This document shows positions 54,222 to 63,405 of a DNA stretch of 64,000 bases, piece after piece. The stretch comes from Shewanella psychropiezotolerans (GTDB taxonomy: Bacteria > Pseudomonadota > Gammaproteobacteria > Enterobacterales > Shewanellaceae), in assembly GCF_007197555.1 (NCBI RefSeq), contig NZ_CP041614.1, forward strand, positions 3,898,001 to 3,962,000. Reading direction: 5' to 3'. The translations under genes and the position numbers were made by a program. Positions within the stretch are counted from its first letter, which is position 1; every line of letters starts with the position of its first letter. The notes beneath the pieces are model-generated. The model did no database searches. It was not told the DNA's origin and worked only from the letters and a program-made list of their open reading frames with translations.

Positions 54222-54761
54222 TTAGCTTAGCGGCAATTGATGAACCAGCTGTTCAATAGATATCCCGCTGTCCATCGCCTGTTTTTGCAAGAGTTTATGG
54301 GCTTGAGATTCACTCAATCCGTTTTGCTGGAGTCTCGCCTTCACCTTGGCCAGCAACTTCTGTGCTGCTAATGATGATTCTAATTGAATGATCTTCTGTT
54401 GCTGCTCATTGGCCAAGCTGAACCTCAGCTTGGCCAGTTCTATGACTTGCTTTAGTCTAGCGGGCTCAAATTCACCGGGGACAAATGTCACCCTGCCACA
54501 TTCGAGTAATCTCGTCAGGTCCTCTTTCTGCCAGCACTTAGCATTCACCACCAGCGGAATGGGAGAGAATTGCATCAGGCGTAACAACAGTTGAAGATCG
54601 ACGCCAATCATCTCTGAGCAAACATAAACGAGAAGATCTTGTTCATTGCAAAGAGGTACTCTCTCTATATCCTGTAACTTAGTTAAGCTAGTAACTTGCC
54701 AGTGAGTATCATGGATATGAAGCTCATCAGGTTGATCTGTAAAACAGGTATAAATAGTCAT
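54222..54761 (-). CDS. nasT: ANTAR-domain antitermination regulator (NasT-like)
   Basis: 179 residues from the ATG at 54761, which overlaps the TGA of the upstream gene (ATGA) and has GGAG before it. The N-terminal part is a degenerate receiver-like domain without a clear phosphoacceptor Asp. A coiled-coil linker (NEQQQKIIQLESSLAAQKLL) leads to the C-terminal ANTAR three-helix domain, AKVKARLQQNGLSESQAHKL then QAMDSGISIEQLVHQL. ANTAR proteins bind nascent RNA and prevent termination in nitrogen-assimilation leaders. A strong terminator lies in the nirB leader just downstream. No nasS sensor gene adjoins it. Confidence 0.88.
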   Translation of the reverse strand: MTIYTCFTDQPDELHIHDTHWQVTSLTKLQDIERVPLCNEQDLLVYVCSEMIGVDLQLLLRLMQFSPIPLVVNAKCWQKEDLTRLLECGRVTFVPGEFEPARLKQVIELAKLRFSLANEQQQKIIQLESSLAAQKLLAKVKARLQQNGLSESQAHKLLQKQAMDSGISIEQLVHQLPLS

Positions 54762-55888
54762 CTCATTCTCCATGCCTGATCGGCTAAAGATTCAGCTTCT
54801 GACACTGATTGACACTTACCTTGCAGTAGATAAACTGCCGACAGTGTACCTATCACACTCGCCTCGGCAACTTCTCCTAGCTTAATGAATAATGCTGAGT
54901 CGATTCCACGGCGATGATCACTCTCACCTTGATCCCAAATCTGACTCAATATCAGGGAAGCTTGTTCCGGTACAAGTGCAAGCTCTGATGACAAGGTGTT
55001 CATGCCAACAAAACCTTCAAGCCGGGTGGGAAGATGAATAACTTGGCTGTCACCCCGCGATGCGATGGTCAGCTCGGTAGAAATCCTTGGATTAATTTCA
55101 GTCTCTCCCTGAACCCCTTTAAAAATACCGACTCTACCTTTGAGTGCAAAAGCTTGCTCGGCAGCATTTACAGCAGTGCTTTCAACACTGTCATTAAAAG
55201 AGTCATCCAGCAGACGCACATCTAAACACGCATGGGACATCAGCTTAGCGACCTTGGTATGCATCTTATCCAGACCAGGGTGAAAATAGCTGCGCAGGCT
55301 AACAGGAGCATTAGCAGGATTAGTGCAGCGAATGGCTATCTGAAACAGACTTCTTAAACCTAGCTCTTGATGTAACTCGCGAAATTGCGCAACCAAGGGC
55401 GAGAAACTATCGGCATCGACATAACAAATTCCCACTGAATCTAATGCAGATTGAGCCTCTTCTGGATTGCTCGCCTTAGGAATATTAAGTCGCTCAACAT
55501 AAGCCGCAATATGCTTTCTATGACTGAGCGATCTAGGGTCTCCATGCAGTAGTAGCCGTTCACCTTGATTTGCCAGTACTTTTGCGGCGAGTAATAGCCA
55601 AGGCAATAATTCACGTTTTCCTGCATAACAGGGCCAGTCGATGCTCACATCGAGATTTGACCATTGGGTGCTCATGGTTGATTTAATCCCCAAAGCCGCG
55701 CCAGCAACTTCCTCACAGGTTTCTCCCCTGACCCGCATCAACATCAACGCCGCAGCGAGCTGCACCTTAGTGCCAATGCCGTCAGAGAAACCTTTGATAA
55801 GAAAGTGCGCCTCACTGAGCGTCAATGATCGGGAGCCTTTCTCACCTCGCCCTAATGTTCTTATTAACCCCTGATAGGCTTTCTTCAT
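54758..55888 (-). CDS. YbiB/TrpD2-like protein (anthranilate phosphoribosyltransferase fold)
   Basis: 376 residues. The N-terminal helical domain (LTLSEAHFLIKGFSDGIGTK) and central alpha/beta domain follow the TrpD2/YbiB layout. The glycine-rich phosphoribosyl loop of true TrpD is replaced by LLLHGDPRSLSHRK-type sequence, so catalysis of the tryptophan step is unlikely. E. coli YbiB binds nucleic acids. It overlaps the ANTAR regulator gene by four bases and lies 105 bases downstream of the sirohaem methyltransferase gene on the same strand. Its part in nitrite assimilation is unknown. Confidence 0.8.
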   Translation of the reverse strand: MKKAYQGLIRTLGRGEKGSRSLTLSEAHFLIKGFSDGIGTKVQLAAALMLMRVRGETCEEVAGAALGIKSTMSTQWSNLDVSIDWPCYAGKRELLPWLLLAAKVLANQGERLLLHGDPRSLSHRKHIAAYVERLNIPKASNPEEAQSALDSVGICYVDADSFSPLVAQFRELHQELGLRSLFQIAIRCTNPANAPVSLRSYFHPGLDKMHTKVAKLMSHACLDVRLLDDSFNDSVESTAVNAAEQAFALKGRVGIFKGVQGETEINPRISTELTIASRGDSQVIHLPTRLEGFVGMNTLSSELALVPEQASLILSQIWDQGESDHRRGIDSALFIKLGEVAEASVIGTLSAVYLLQGKCQSVSEAESLADQAWRMR

Positions 55889-55993
55889 GGAGTCTACAGC
55901 CTCTTATTATTTCAATTTAAAACAAAGACATAAATTAATGAAGGATAACCTTTCTCACCACAATCAAACTCATGTTTATATCGGCAGAAGAAT

Positions 55994-56863
55994 CTAAGCA
56001 GACTCACTCATCTCTTTATCACTGGAAATGACATTATTTTTGCTGTTCTCGACTTGATTGATTAGCTCCGCAAGCTCTTGTCCCACAGAAACCACTTCGC
56101 CAACTATCATCAAAGTAGGACCCGACACTTGGAGCTGACTGGCCACTTCGGCCATGGCTCCTAACGTGGCAAAACTTAATTTCTGCTCGACTCTAGCCCC
56201 GCTACTGATAAATACCATAGGCAGCTTGATGCTTGCCCCCGCCGTTAACAGACCATGTGCGATATGCGCTGCCTGCTCCTTACCCATATAAAACACTAAC
56301 GTCGACTGCGCAGTTAGCAGAGCCTGCCAGCCTATGCCAGTCCGGGAAGCATCATCGATGACAGTGCCAGTCACTAAGGTCACAGACCTTGCTACCCCTC
56401 TATGAGTCAGAGGGATCCCAGCGCTGGCGGCGCAGCCCAAAGCAGCTGTAATACCGGGGACAAATTGACTCTTAATACCATGTTTAGCCAGAAACATGGC
56501 CTCTTCACAACCCCGGCCAAATACATTGGGATCGCCACCTTTTAATCGCACGACCTTGAGTCCCCGCTTCGCACAAGCCACCAGTAGTTGATTGATATCA
56601 TCTTGCTTGGCACTAGGTTTACCACACCTCTTACCAGCAAAGTGCATCTCACACTCATTCGATGCCAAATCAAGAATATCTTCACTGACCAGACTGTCAT
56701 AGATCAAAGCGTCCGCAGAAGAAATTAGACGAGCGGCTTTAAGCGTCAGTAGCTCAACATCACCACAACCAGCACCAATAATAGCCACTCTGTGCGAGGA
56801 TGAGATATCCCCGAGATTTACATTCTTGCTATGTTTAAATTCAATAATATCGGCACTTTCCAT
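55994..56863 (-). CDS. cobA: Uroporphyrinogen-III C-methyltransferase (SUMT)
   Basis: 289 residues. VAIIGAGCGDVELLTLKAARL, VRLKGGDPNVFGRGCEEAMF, VPGITAALGCAASAGIPLTHRG and TLVFYMGKEQ are the classic SUMT motifs. It makes precorrin-2 for sirohaem, the cofactor of NirB encoded downstream, which explains its place here. It lacks the CysG dehydrogenase/chelatase domain, so those steps must be done elsewhere. The first 23 residues and a C-terminal Ser/Asn/Lys tail are extra. Confidence 0.94.
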   Translation of the reverse strand: MESADIIEFKHSKNVNLGDISSSHRVAIIGAGCGDVELLTLKAARLISSADALIYDSLVSEDILDLASNECEMHFAGKRCGKPSAKQDDINQLLVACAKRGLKVVRLKGGDPNVFGRGCEEAMFLAKHGIKSQFVPGITAALGCAASAGIPLTHRGVARSVTLVTGTVIDDASRTGIGWQALLTAQSTLVFYMGKEQAAHIAHGLLTAGASIKLPMVFISSGARVEQKLSFATLGAMAEVASQLQVSGPTLMIVGEVVSVGQELAELINQVENSKNNVISSDKEMSESA

Positions 56864-57190
56864 CTCATATCACCCACTTATGTTCGCGATAAATATAAGA
56901 TTGCAACCAACGCGCCAACATTCAATTAATTGATAATTAACAATAAAAAAATTATCCGGTATTGTTTTTTGATAAAATGAGCAAAGAGAGTGCAATCAGT
57001 AGGTAAAAGCTGTAAGAAGTTGCACCAATATGGGGCTCACAGATCACACGCTGGGGGAGTGTTCAGAGGCTAAAACACTTTATAAAAAACTTTATTTAGT
57101 AACTTATTTACTTATCTTAAAGGTTAGCCCTTAATGTTATAAAGGCTAACCTCAAATGTTTCTTACTCTAGCTGCTGCAGACAGACTTAT
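56864..57190. other. Gene-less stretch between cobA and the MYG1 gene
   Basis: No coding frame. It holds the likely promoter of the cobA-led unit (AT-rich at 56930-56990) and the hairpin at 57121-57152. Confidence 0.45.
57121..57152 (-). terminator. Hairpin after the MYG1-family gene
   Basis: AGGTTAGCC and GGCTAACCT form a nine-base-pair stem about 40 bases past the stop; only a short T-rich stretch follows on the minus strand. Confidence 0.6.
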
Positions 57191-58063
57191 TTACTGCTCA
57201 GCGAGTGCGATGCTTGCCATCTTCATGGTACTTGCAAACGATTCTGCACCAGCGATAAACAAACCGTTATGGCAAAACATTGCATCATCTATGCCTGTCA
57301 CTTCTTGAAGCGCTGTACCGTTTAATCCTGCCCACGCTTTTGGTAGCGACTTTCTATCTTCGAATGAACCAAGTTCTGCGGGTACGGTTTGAATTCTCCA
57401 CTGCCCTGACTGAGATGGATAAACAACATATAAAGCCGCTTCAGATAAGGCATGAACAGTTCTTTTCCAAGGTGTATATTTTTCTAATACAATCACTCTT
57501 GGATCTTCAGCATCATCAATCGCTTTAGCCACAATCGCTTTTGCGCTAATACCACCGTTAGCCGAAGCAATAAAGCGTGTTAAAATCCGTGATGCAAAGT
57601 CTACCGCTTCGTTAAAGCTAGCATCAAAGTCACCCTCTTCTTGCCAAGTTGGGTTAAACATGGAAATAGTGTGACTAAGACTAATACCTGTAGCAACACC
57701 AGTAACATGGCCACAATCAATAGCATCGATGGTCGATACTAAACCAGCATCAACTGATGTAGCTAACTCTTGATCACCCTGACAAATTTCTAAGCCATAT
57801 TTTTTCCAAATTAAGCCAAAAGATGAATACGGGATACCATCTTCACGCTCACCTGCTCCGCCACGTTGATGATGATCAAAGCGGCCTGCATCCGGATCAT
57901 ACTCTCCACCGACATCAAGCACGACATCTGCTTTAGCAATAATGTCAGCATTACGTGTCCTTACGAGATTAAAAGTCGGAAAAACACACTTAAGTGCGGC
58001 GATACTGAAAACATCATCGGCATGAAAATTACCGTCGTGGGTTACTATCGTTATATCATTCAT
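57191..58063 (-). CDS. MYG1-family protein (DHH-like metal-dependent hydrolase)
   Basis: 290 residues. TIVTHDGNFHADDVFSIAAL, the VVLDVGGEYDPDAGRFDHHQ motif and YSSFGLIWKKYG near the N terminus are the MYG1 hallmarks; the DHH-like acidic and His residues point to a metal-dependent phosphoesterase. Eukaryotic MYG1 is a 3'-5' RNA exonuclease; bacterial members are less studied. The gene stands alone. The upstream region has AAGGAAG-type sequence in reverse before the ATG. Confidence 0.88.
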   Translation of the reverse strand: MNDITIVTHDGNFHADDVFSIAALKCVFPTFNLVRTRNADIIAKADVVLDVGGEYDPDAGRFDHHQRGGAGEREDGIPYSSFGLIWKKYGLEICQGDQELATSVDAGLVSTIDAIDCGHVTGVATGISLSHTISMFNPTWQEEGDFDASFNEAVDFASRILTRFIASANGGISAKAIVAKAIDDAEDPRVIVLEKYTPWKRTVHALSEAALYVVYPSQSGQWRIQTVPAELGSFEDRKSLPKAWAGLNGTALQEVTGIDDAMFCHNGLFIAGAESFASTMKMASIALAEQ

Positions 58064-58231
58064 CAGTTTTTATCATTTTAGGAAGAAATTAAGAAGGTGC
58101 AGGTAAAAAATCTTACCACAAATTATAGAGTGGATTCTATATTAACTCTGTCGACAACAGCTGATTATCGTTATCCAGCACGACACCGTTGGTATTACTA
58201 AATCTTAAGAGGCGAACAATTATCCAAACGT

Positions 58232-58259
58232 AAAAATGGGAGCCTAAGCTCCCATTTTT
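58232..58259 (-). terminator. Intrinsic terminator after cctA
   Basis: AAAAATGGGAGC and GCTCCCATTTTT form a strong, nearly perfect hairpin with T tracts on both strands, 46 bases past the cctA stop. Confidence 0.92.
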
Positions 58260-58305
58260 CAAGCACCTGATAATCAGATACTTTATTTAAACGCTTATTA
58301 CAGCT

Positions 58306-58653
58306 CTACTTCAAGATGGACTCAGGTGTACGGCCATCATCATGACAGCTATCACATGTTGGTTTGTCACCGACATTCATGTCATGGGGAGCATGACAAT
58401 CGGCGCACATTAGATTACCTTCATGTGGTTGGTGTACAGCATCCATCTCATCCAGTGTACCGTGACAGCTCTGGCACTGCTCAAACTCATAAGCACCATC
58501 TGCAGATGGCTCGCCATCTGCATGACAGGCTTCACAGCCATCCATCTCTACATGCATTTCTGCAAGTTCTTGTGGCTCAGCCATAGCAACTGGTGATAAA
58601 GCTAATGCTGCCAAAGCAGCACCGAATAATGCACTTAGTATTTTTTTGCTCAC
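58306..58653 (-). CDS. cctA: Small tetraheme cytochrome c (STC/CctA)
   Basis: 115 residues starting at the GTG at 58653, preceded by AGAGGA at proper spacing; an ATG two codons upstream is too close to that site. Signal peptide cleavage is near PVAMAEPQ. The 90-residue mature protein has four CxxCH sites (CEACH, CQSCH, CADCH, CDSCH) and the STC landmark sequences [19 protein letters not shown] and [17 protein letters not shown]. In Shewanella this abundant periplasmic cytochrome shuttles electrons from CymA towards terminal reductases. It is monocistronic. Confidence 0.96.
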   Translation of the reverse strand: MSKKILSALFGAALAALALSPVAMAEPQELAEMHVEMDGCEACHADGEPSADGAYEFEQCQSCHGTLDEMDAVHQPHEGNLMCADCHAPHDMNVGDKPTCDSCHDDGRTPESILK

Positions 58654-58869
58654 AATCATATCCTCTTATAATGACAGCATAGTGAAGTTTTATTAGTTAA
58701 CCCCATCTTGCTCTCAACAGTCTTAGCACGACATTGCATAAAATAGCTAAGGAACTGCAAATACGCAACTTTTCTTAGATTTATGATATCGTCAAAGCAA
58801 GTTTGAAACTGTGCGCTTAATCAAATTATGCTGTTACTTATGTACTGAATTCAGTCATATAGTGAGCCC

Positions 58870-58892
58870 TATCACATAATCCTTATGTGATA
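58870..58892. promoter_or_regulatory. Perfect 10-base inverted repeat upstream of cctA
   Basis: TATCACATAA and TTATGTGATA are exact inverted copies around TCC, 217 bases before the cctA start. The half sites TCACA and TGTGA point the opposite way from a CRP site. It is an operator candidate for an unidentified regulator. Confidence 0.5.
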
Positions 58893-58974
58893 CTGCATAA
58901 TCCCTCTCATTTAATTCAAGATCAAATTCAGTAAAAAGACTTAATAACTATGCAAGAAAACTTCATAAAATCAC

Positions 58975-58993
58975 AGTAATGATATTCATTCTC
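58975..58993. promoter_or_regulatory. Fur-box-like site in the cctA upstream region
   Basis: AGTAATGATATTCATTCTC matches 15 of 19 positions of the Fur consensus. It lies 322 bases from the cctA start, far for a simple operator, and no other gene start is closer. Confidence 0.55.
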
Positions 58994-59150
58994 ACCTGCC
59001 TATATTCTCGAATAAGCTTCTTAGTGCGTGAACTGTATATCCCGATGACATAAGTGTAGTAAACATCTAGCTAAGAGCGAAAGCACATATGACTACCTAG
59101 TTACCTAAGTGCTTGCATAACTCTTTACTATAAGAAGTCCAGACATAGAA

Positions 59151-59170
59151 ACGGGAGCCTAGGCTCCCGT
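59151..59170 (-). terminator. Hairpin after htpX
   Basis: ACGGGAGCCTAGGCTCCCGT is a perfect 20-base palindrome 28 bases past the htpX stop; TTTC follows on the minus strand. Confidence 0.75.
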
Positions 59171-59198
59171 TGTGTTTGTAATGATTACTGACTAGTGA

Positions 59199-60059
59199 CT
59201 AGCTGGCACGCAGTGCTGCGATACGCTTCTCTAGCGGCGGATGGCTCATCATCAGTTCTGACATAGACTTTTTACCATTGATGCCTAGTGCAGACATCTG
59301 AGCTGGCATAGCACCTGTTGCAGGTCCCTGACGTAGACGCTCGAGAGCCGCAATCATCTTATCTTTACCCGCAAGTTTAGCTGCACCTTCGTCTGCCTTG
59401 AACTCACGAATACGCGAGAAGTAGGCCACGATCATAGAGGCAAGAATACCGAATAACATGTCGAGGACAAATACCACGCCCATGTAGGCGAACATGCCCA
59501 AGCCTTCACCCTCTTCATCATTACTAGCAACGAAGTTATTGATAATGCCAGCAACGACACGGGCAGCGAAGATAACGAAAGTGTTAACCACACCTTGAAT
59601 AAGGGTCAGGGTAACCATGTCGCCATTTGCCACATGACTCACTTCGTGGGCAAGCACACCTTCAATTTCATCTTGACTCATGCCATAAAGCAGACCACTA
59701 CTCACAGCAACAAGGGCTTTATCTTTACTTGGACCCGTCGCAAAAGCATTAAGCTCTTCAGACTGATAGATAGCCACTTCCGGCATCTTGATACCTGCCT
59801 GCTCAGCCTGACGAGCGACAGTCTCGACTAACCAACGCTCGGTATTATCACGAGGTGTAGTGATGACTTCGCAGCCCATGGTCTTTTTAGCCATCCATTT
59901 AGAGATAGCTAAACTGAGAAAAGCACCGCCAAAACCGAAAATAGCAGCAAAGACGAGTAAACCGCCCATGGTAGATGTATTAACACCTAATAGTGACATC
60001 ACAATTGAGGCCACAAGTAAGATTGCCATGTTGGTCGCAATCAATAAAAAAATACGCAT
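59199..60059 (-). CDS. htpX: Membrane zinc metalloprotease HtpX
   Basis: 286 residues. Two N-terminal transmembrane helices are followed by the zinc motif [13 protein letters not shown] (HExxH) near residue 140, two further hydrophobic segments and the third ligand Glu in [12 protein letters not shown]. HtpX is a heat-shock-type protease that, with FtsH, degrades misfolded inner-membrane proteins. AGGAGC precedes the ATG. It stands alone. Confidence 0.96.
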   Translation of the reverse strand: MRIFLLIATNMAILLVASIVMSLLGVNTSTMGGLLVFAAIFGFGGAFLSLAISKWMAKKTMGCEVITTPRDNTERWLVETVARQAEQAGIKMPEVAIYQSEELNAFATGPSKDKALVAVSSGLLYGMSQDEIEGVLAHEVSHVANGDMVTLTLIQGVVNTFVIFAARVVAGIINNFVASNDEEGEGLGMFAYMGVVFVLDMLFGILASMIVAYFSRIREFKADEGAAKLAGKDKMIAALERLRQGPATGAMPAQMSALGINGKKSMSELMMSHPPLEKRIAALRAS

Positions 60060-60573
60060 TAAATAAGCTCCTGTTGGGTACTTGAGTACCTGATGTTGCG
60101 TTCTAAAGACATAATATGTCCGAATGGCGAGAATTCAAGGGGAGAATAGTAAAAAAATGTACATCTGGACAAATTAAACTCAATTCGGGATCACTTTAAA
60201 CTCGCAAAATACTAAGATCTATTGACCTTCCATAGTAAAGAAGATGCAGTCTAGGAGGCTTACATTAAGCAAAGCTTAAAACTCGGCGGCTAGCTTAACT
60301 GCGGCTAGCTTAACTACAGCTGACAATAAGCATTAAACTTGGTTAATTAGAGACATCTCCTCCACAGATACCTCTCAAATCTTGTTGCGACTGATGTCAC
60401 CCTAATACTTAATTTCCCGCTACACTTTCTTATAGGCCTTTGTGTCACACCATATAGGCGGCCAAAGTTGTCAACGATTAACCCATCACCTGCTTACAGT
60501 TTCGGTATCATTCGATGAAAATATGTTCACAATGGCATATCGCGATTCGTAGATTTAGCACGCCCAATACGCT
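60060..60573. other. Gene-less stretch with a short tandem repeat
   Basis: No coding frame recognised. A 15-base unit, GCGGCTAGCTTAACT, is repeated twice in tandem at 60286-60315. The left end should carry the htpX promoter. Confidence 0.45.
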
Positions 60574-60741
60574 ATGAGTAAATATTTACTCCATAAACTC
60601 AATCAGACTAAGTTCTGGGCGGAAACCCGTGATGCCCAAGTCTGGCAAGAACTCTTCCTACAAGGTGATGAGATGCGCCTATTTCTACATGAGCAAGAAA
60701 AGATGATGAATCAGGCGCTGACTAGTCTAGGAATTGAGTAG
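60574..60741 (+). CDS. Possible small protein of 55 residues
   Basis: An ATG-to-TAG frame giving MSKYLLHKLNQTKFWAETRD, then a helical stretch with DEMRLFLHEQEKMMNQAL. Composition is protein-like, rich in Leu, Gln, Glu and aromatic residues, and it lies in an otherwise gene-less stretch. No good ribosome site is visible upstream, so the call is tentative. I know no family for it. Confidence 0.45.
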   Translation: MSKYLLHKLNQTKFWAETRDAQVWQELFLQGDEMRLFLHEQEKMMNQALTSLGIE

Positions 60742-61169
60742 AGTAAAGAGCACAGACCAAGTTAACTGACTACCAAGCTCACCAAAGATGAATAAAAATT
60801 AACCTCAGCAGCTCCTGACCATAAGGGCCTTAACGGGCGATCATATTATTCACAATTGAGACAATGATCTAAGTTAAGAGAAAATAGGACAGATCTGATG
60901 TTTTCAGTCGTTGGAGTGATCTCGAACACCAACCCCCTCACAAAAGCAACCCGCACAAAACACAATAAAAACAAATGATTTACACAGTGTAAAATCAAAT
61001 GCTCAAGATTTATCAAACATAAATGACACCAGCTTAAGTCTGACTAAAGTTTAACATTATGCAGCAGACTTCAAGCTTGCTAGGGTGTCACGGCAACAAA
61101 AGTTAAGACCTGAACTTACCAACTAAATAAAACAAACTGGTCAACCAACAATAGAAGAAGAGATTTCAC
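60742..61169. other. Gene-less stretch upstream of the M3 peptidase gene
   Basis: No coding frame. It contains the 15-base palindrome at 60979-60993 and should hold the peptidase promoter. Confidence 0.45.
60979..60993. promoter_or_regulatory. 15-base palindrome upstream of the M3 peptidase gene
   Basis: TTTACACAGTGTAAA is a perfect odd-length palindrome 177 bases before the ATG. It has the form of an operator; I cannot name the regulator. Confidence 0.4.
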
Positions 61170-63308
61170 ATGCGCAAAAATCTAATAACAATCGCAATGA
61201 GTATGGTATTTGTCTTGGGTGGATGTTCAACTCAATCTGACGATACGCCGCAAACTCAAGCAAAGGCAAACATGATCACTCAACAAAATGCCGACAAGGT
61301 GCTGCTTCATCCCAGTCCATTACAGGATCAGGCCCCTCAATTCGATAAAATAGTCTCCGATGATTATCTACCGGCATTTCGTTTGGGGATGACACAACAC
61401 GAGACAGATATCAGTAAGATCATCAATAATCCAGCCTCTGCTAGCTTCGACAATACTATCTCGGCGATGGAGACCTCCGGCGCTCTTTTGAGCCGGGTGT
61501 CGCGCATGTTTTTCAACCTCTCCGGCCTGATATCCGATGATGAGATGCTTAAGATCCAAGATACTATCTTGCCAGAGCTCACAGCCCATGAGGATAATAT
61601 CTATCTCAATCGAGACCTGTTTGCCCGCATCGAGACCATTTACCAACATAAAGACGCACTAAAAGGTGAGCAAAAACGCCTCACCGAGCTCTACTACAAC
61701 AATTTCCTGCGTGCCGGAGCCAAGCTCTCGCAGAAAGATCAAGCTAAGATACGAGACCTCAATACTTCTCTGGCCAAAGCTGGCGCCGACTTCTCGCAAA
61801 ATGTTTTAAAGTCGTTTAAAAATGAGGTGATTCTTGTCACCGATAAGAGCCAACTGCTCGGCTTGTCAGCCGATGAGATAGCCACACTCGCCGCTGCCGC
61901 GAAATCCACAGGCACAGAGGGGTACATGATAACCCTAGTCAATACCACCAGGCAGCCCATACTGGCAAAGTTGAATAATCGAGAACTGCGCCAAAAAATA
62001 TGGCAAGCATCTACCAATCGCGTCATGGACACCAATGGTCCCTTAGCCATTAAGCTGGCACAACTGCGCGCAGATAAGGCTGCCCTACTTGGATACCCTA
62101 ATTGGGCAGCTTATACCCTTGCCGATCAAATGGCTAAGACCCCAGACGCCGTGTTCGCCATTCTCGACGATCTTGTTCCCAAAGCTATCGCCAAGACGAG
62201 AGCAGAAGCTGAGGACATACGTGAAGAGATGACGAGGGAGGGAGCCAATTTTGAGCTTCAACCATGGGATTGGGCTTTTTATGCCGAAAAGGTCCGTCAG
62301 CAAAAATACAGTCTTGATGAAAACCAGATTAAGCCTTACTTCGAATTTAACCGAGTATTGAAAGATGGACTATTCTACGCCATGAATCGACTCTACGGCA
62401 TAGAGATCAAGCCTCGCACCGATCTGCCCGTGTGGCAGGAAGATGTGATGGCATTCGAAGTTTTCAACCAAGACGGCAGCTCTATTGGCATCTTCTATCT
62501 CGACCCTTATGCACGTCCAGGTAAGAATGGCGGCGCCTGGATGGATGAATTTGTCACTCAATCCGGTTTATTAGGCACCCATCCTGTGGTGTACAACGCA
62601 CTGAATATCCCTAAGCCCGCAGCAGGAAAGCCAACCTTGATGACCTTCGATGAGGTCACCACCATGTTTCATGAGTTTGGCCATGCAGTCCATGGCCTAT
62701 TCTCCGAGGTGAAGTATCCCAGTATCGCAGGCACGGCTACCGCTCGAGACTTCGTCGAATTTCCCTCTCAGTTTAACGAAGATTGGGACATAAACCCTGA
62801 GGTGATCGCCCACTATGCCAAGCACTATCAGACGGGGGAGCCTATCCCGGCCAAGCTGTTAAACAAGATCCTTAAGTCCCACAAGTTTAATCAGGGCCAT
62901 GACACCACAGAATACCTCGCCGCCGCCATCTTAGATATGGAATGGCACTCAATAGCACCCGGTACGCGTATCGATAATGTTGAGGAATTTGAACATAAGG
63001 TATTAGCCAAACACGGTATAGACTACGCACCAGTGCCTCCCAGATATAAGACCAGCTATTTCAGCCACAGTTTTGGCGGCGGATACTCGGCGGGTTATTA
63101 CGCTTACCTCTGGACTGAAGTGCTGGCAGCCGACGCCTTCTCTTACATGGATAAGACCGGCGGTCTGACCCTGAAAAATGGGAACAAATACCGCCAAGCC
63201 ATCCTATCCAAGGGAAATAGCCAAGATTTGATGGGAGATTATATGCATTTCAGGGGGAATAAACCGACCACAGACGCCCTACTCAAGCGCAGGGGGTTGA
63301 AAGACTAA
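61170..63308 (+). CDS. M3-family zinc oligopeptidase, lipoprotein (Dcp-like)
   Basis: 712 residues. The signal peptide ends in lipobox LGGC (about residue 19), so the enzyme is lipid-anchored in the periplasm, unlike cytoplasmic E. coli Dcp. The zinc motif is FHEFGHAVHGLFSEV (HEFGH) near residue 500, with the third ligand Glu in RDFVEFPSQFNEDW. FSHSFGGGYSAGYYAYLW near the C terminus is the usual substrate-binding segment. It removes dipeptides or cleaves short peptides. AGAAGAGA precedes the ATG. It stands alone. Confidence 0.93.
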   Translation: MRKNLITIAMSMVFVLGGCSTQSDDTPQTQAKANMITQQNADKVLLHPSPLQDQAPQFDKIVSDDYLPAFRLGMTQHETDISKIINNPASASFDNTISAMETSGALLSRVSRMFFNLSGLISDDEMLKIQDTILPELTAHEDNIYLNRDLFARIETIYQHKDALKGEQKRLTELYYNNFLRAGAKLSQKDQAKIRDLNTSLAKAGADFSQNVLKSFKNEVILVTDKSQLLGLSADEIATLAAAAKSTGTEGYMITLVNTTRQPILAKLNNRELRQKIWQASTNRVMDTNGPLAIKLAQLRADKAALLGYPNWAAYTLADQMAKTPDAVFAILDDLVPKAIAKTRAEAEDIREEMTREGANFELQPWDWAFYAEKVRQQKYSLDENQIKPYFEFNRVLKDGLFYAMNRLYGIEIKPRTDLPVWQEDVMAFEVFNQDGSSIGIFYLDPYARPGKNGGAWMDEFVTQSGLLGTHPVVYNALNIPKPAAGKPTLMTFDEVTTMFHEFGHAVHGLFSEVKYPSIAGTATARDFVEFPSQFNEDWDINPEVIAHYAKHYQTGEPIPAKLLNKILKSHKFNQGHDTTEYLAAAILDMEWHSIAPGTRIDNVEEFEHKVLAKHGIDYAPVPPRYKTSYFSHSFGGGYSAGYYAYLWTEVLAADAFSYMDKTGGLTLKNGNKYRQAILSKGNSQDLMGDYMHFRGNKPTTDALLKRRGLKD

Positions 63309-63329
63309 TCCAGAAAGAATGGCTAAAGC

Positions 63330-63355
63330 TTAGCCCTGATAACATTCAGGGCTAA
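63330..63355. terminator. Hairpin between the M3 peptidase gene and bioD
   Basis: TTAGCCCTGA and TCAGGGCTAA form a ten-base-pair stem between convergent genes. No T tract follows. Just to the right the unit CTAAACGAG recurs in short tandem copies (about 63361-63382). Confidence 0.6.
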
Positions 63356-63405
63356 GCAACCTAAACGAGCTAAACGAGCTAAACAGTCCAAGAAACCTTA
63401 GCTGT

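Larger units (their letters stand above)
58654..59198. other. Long gene-less stretch upstream of cctA
   Basis: 545 bases without a coding frame. It contains a 23-base palindrome (58870-58892), a Fur-box-like site (58975-58993) and the htpX terminator (59151-59170). No small RNA could be recognised, though the space would allow one. Confidence 0.5.

Noticed and set aside
58870..58892. CRP site upstream of cctA
   Set aside because: The half sites point outward (TCACA then TGTGA), the reverse of the CRP arrangement.
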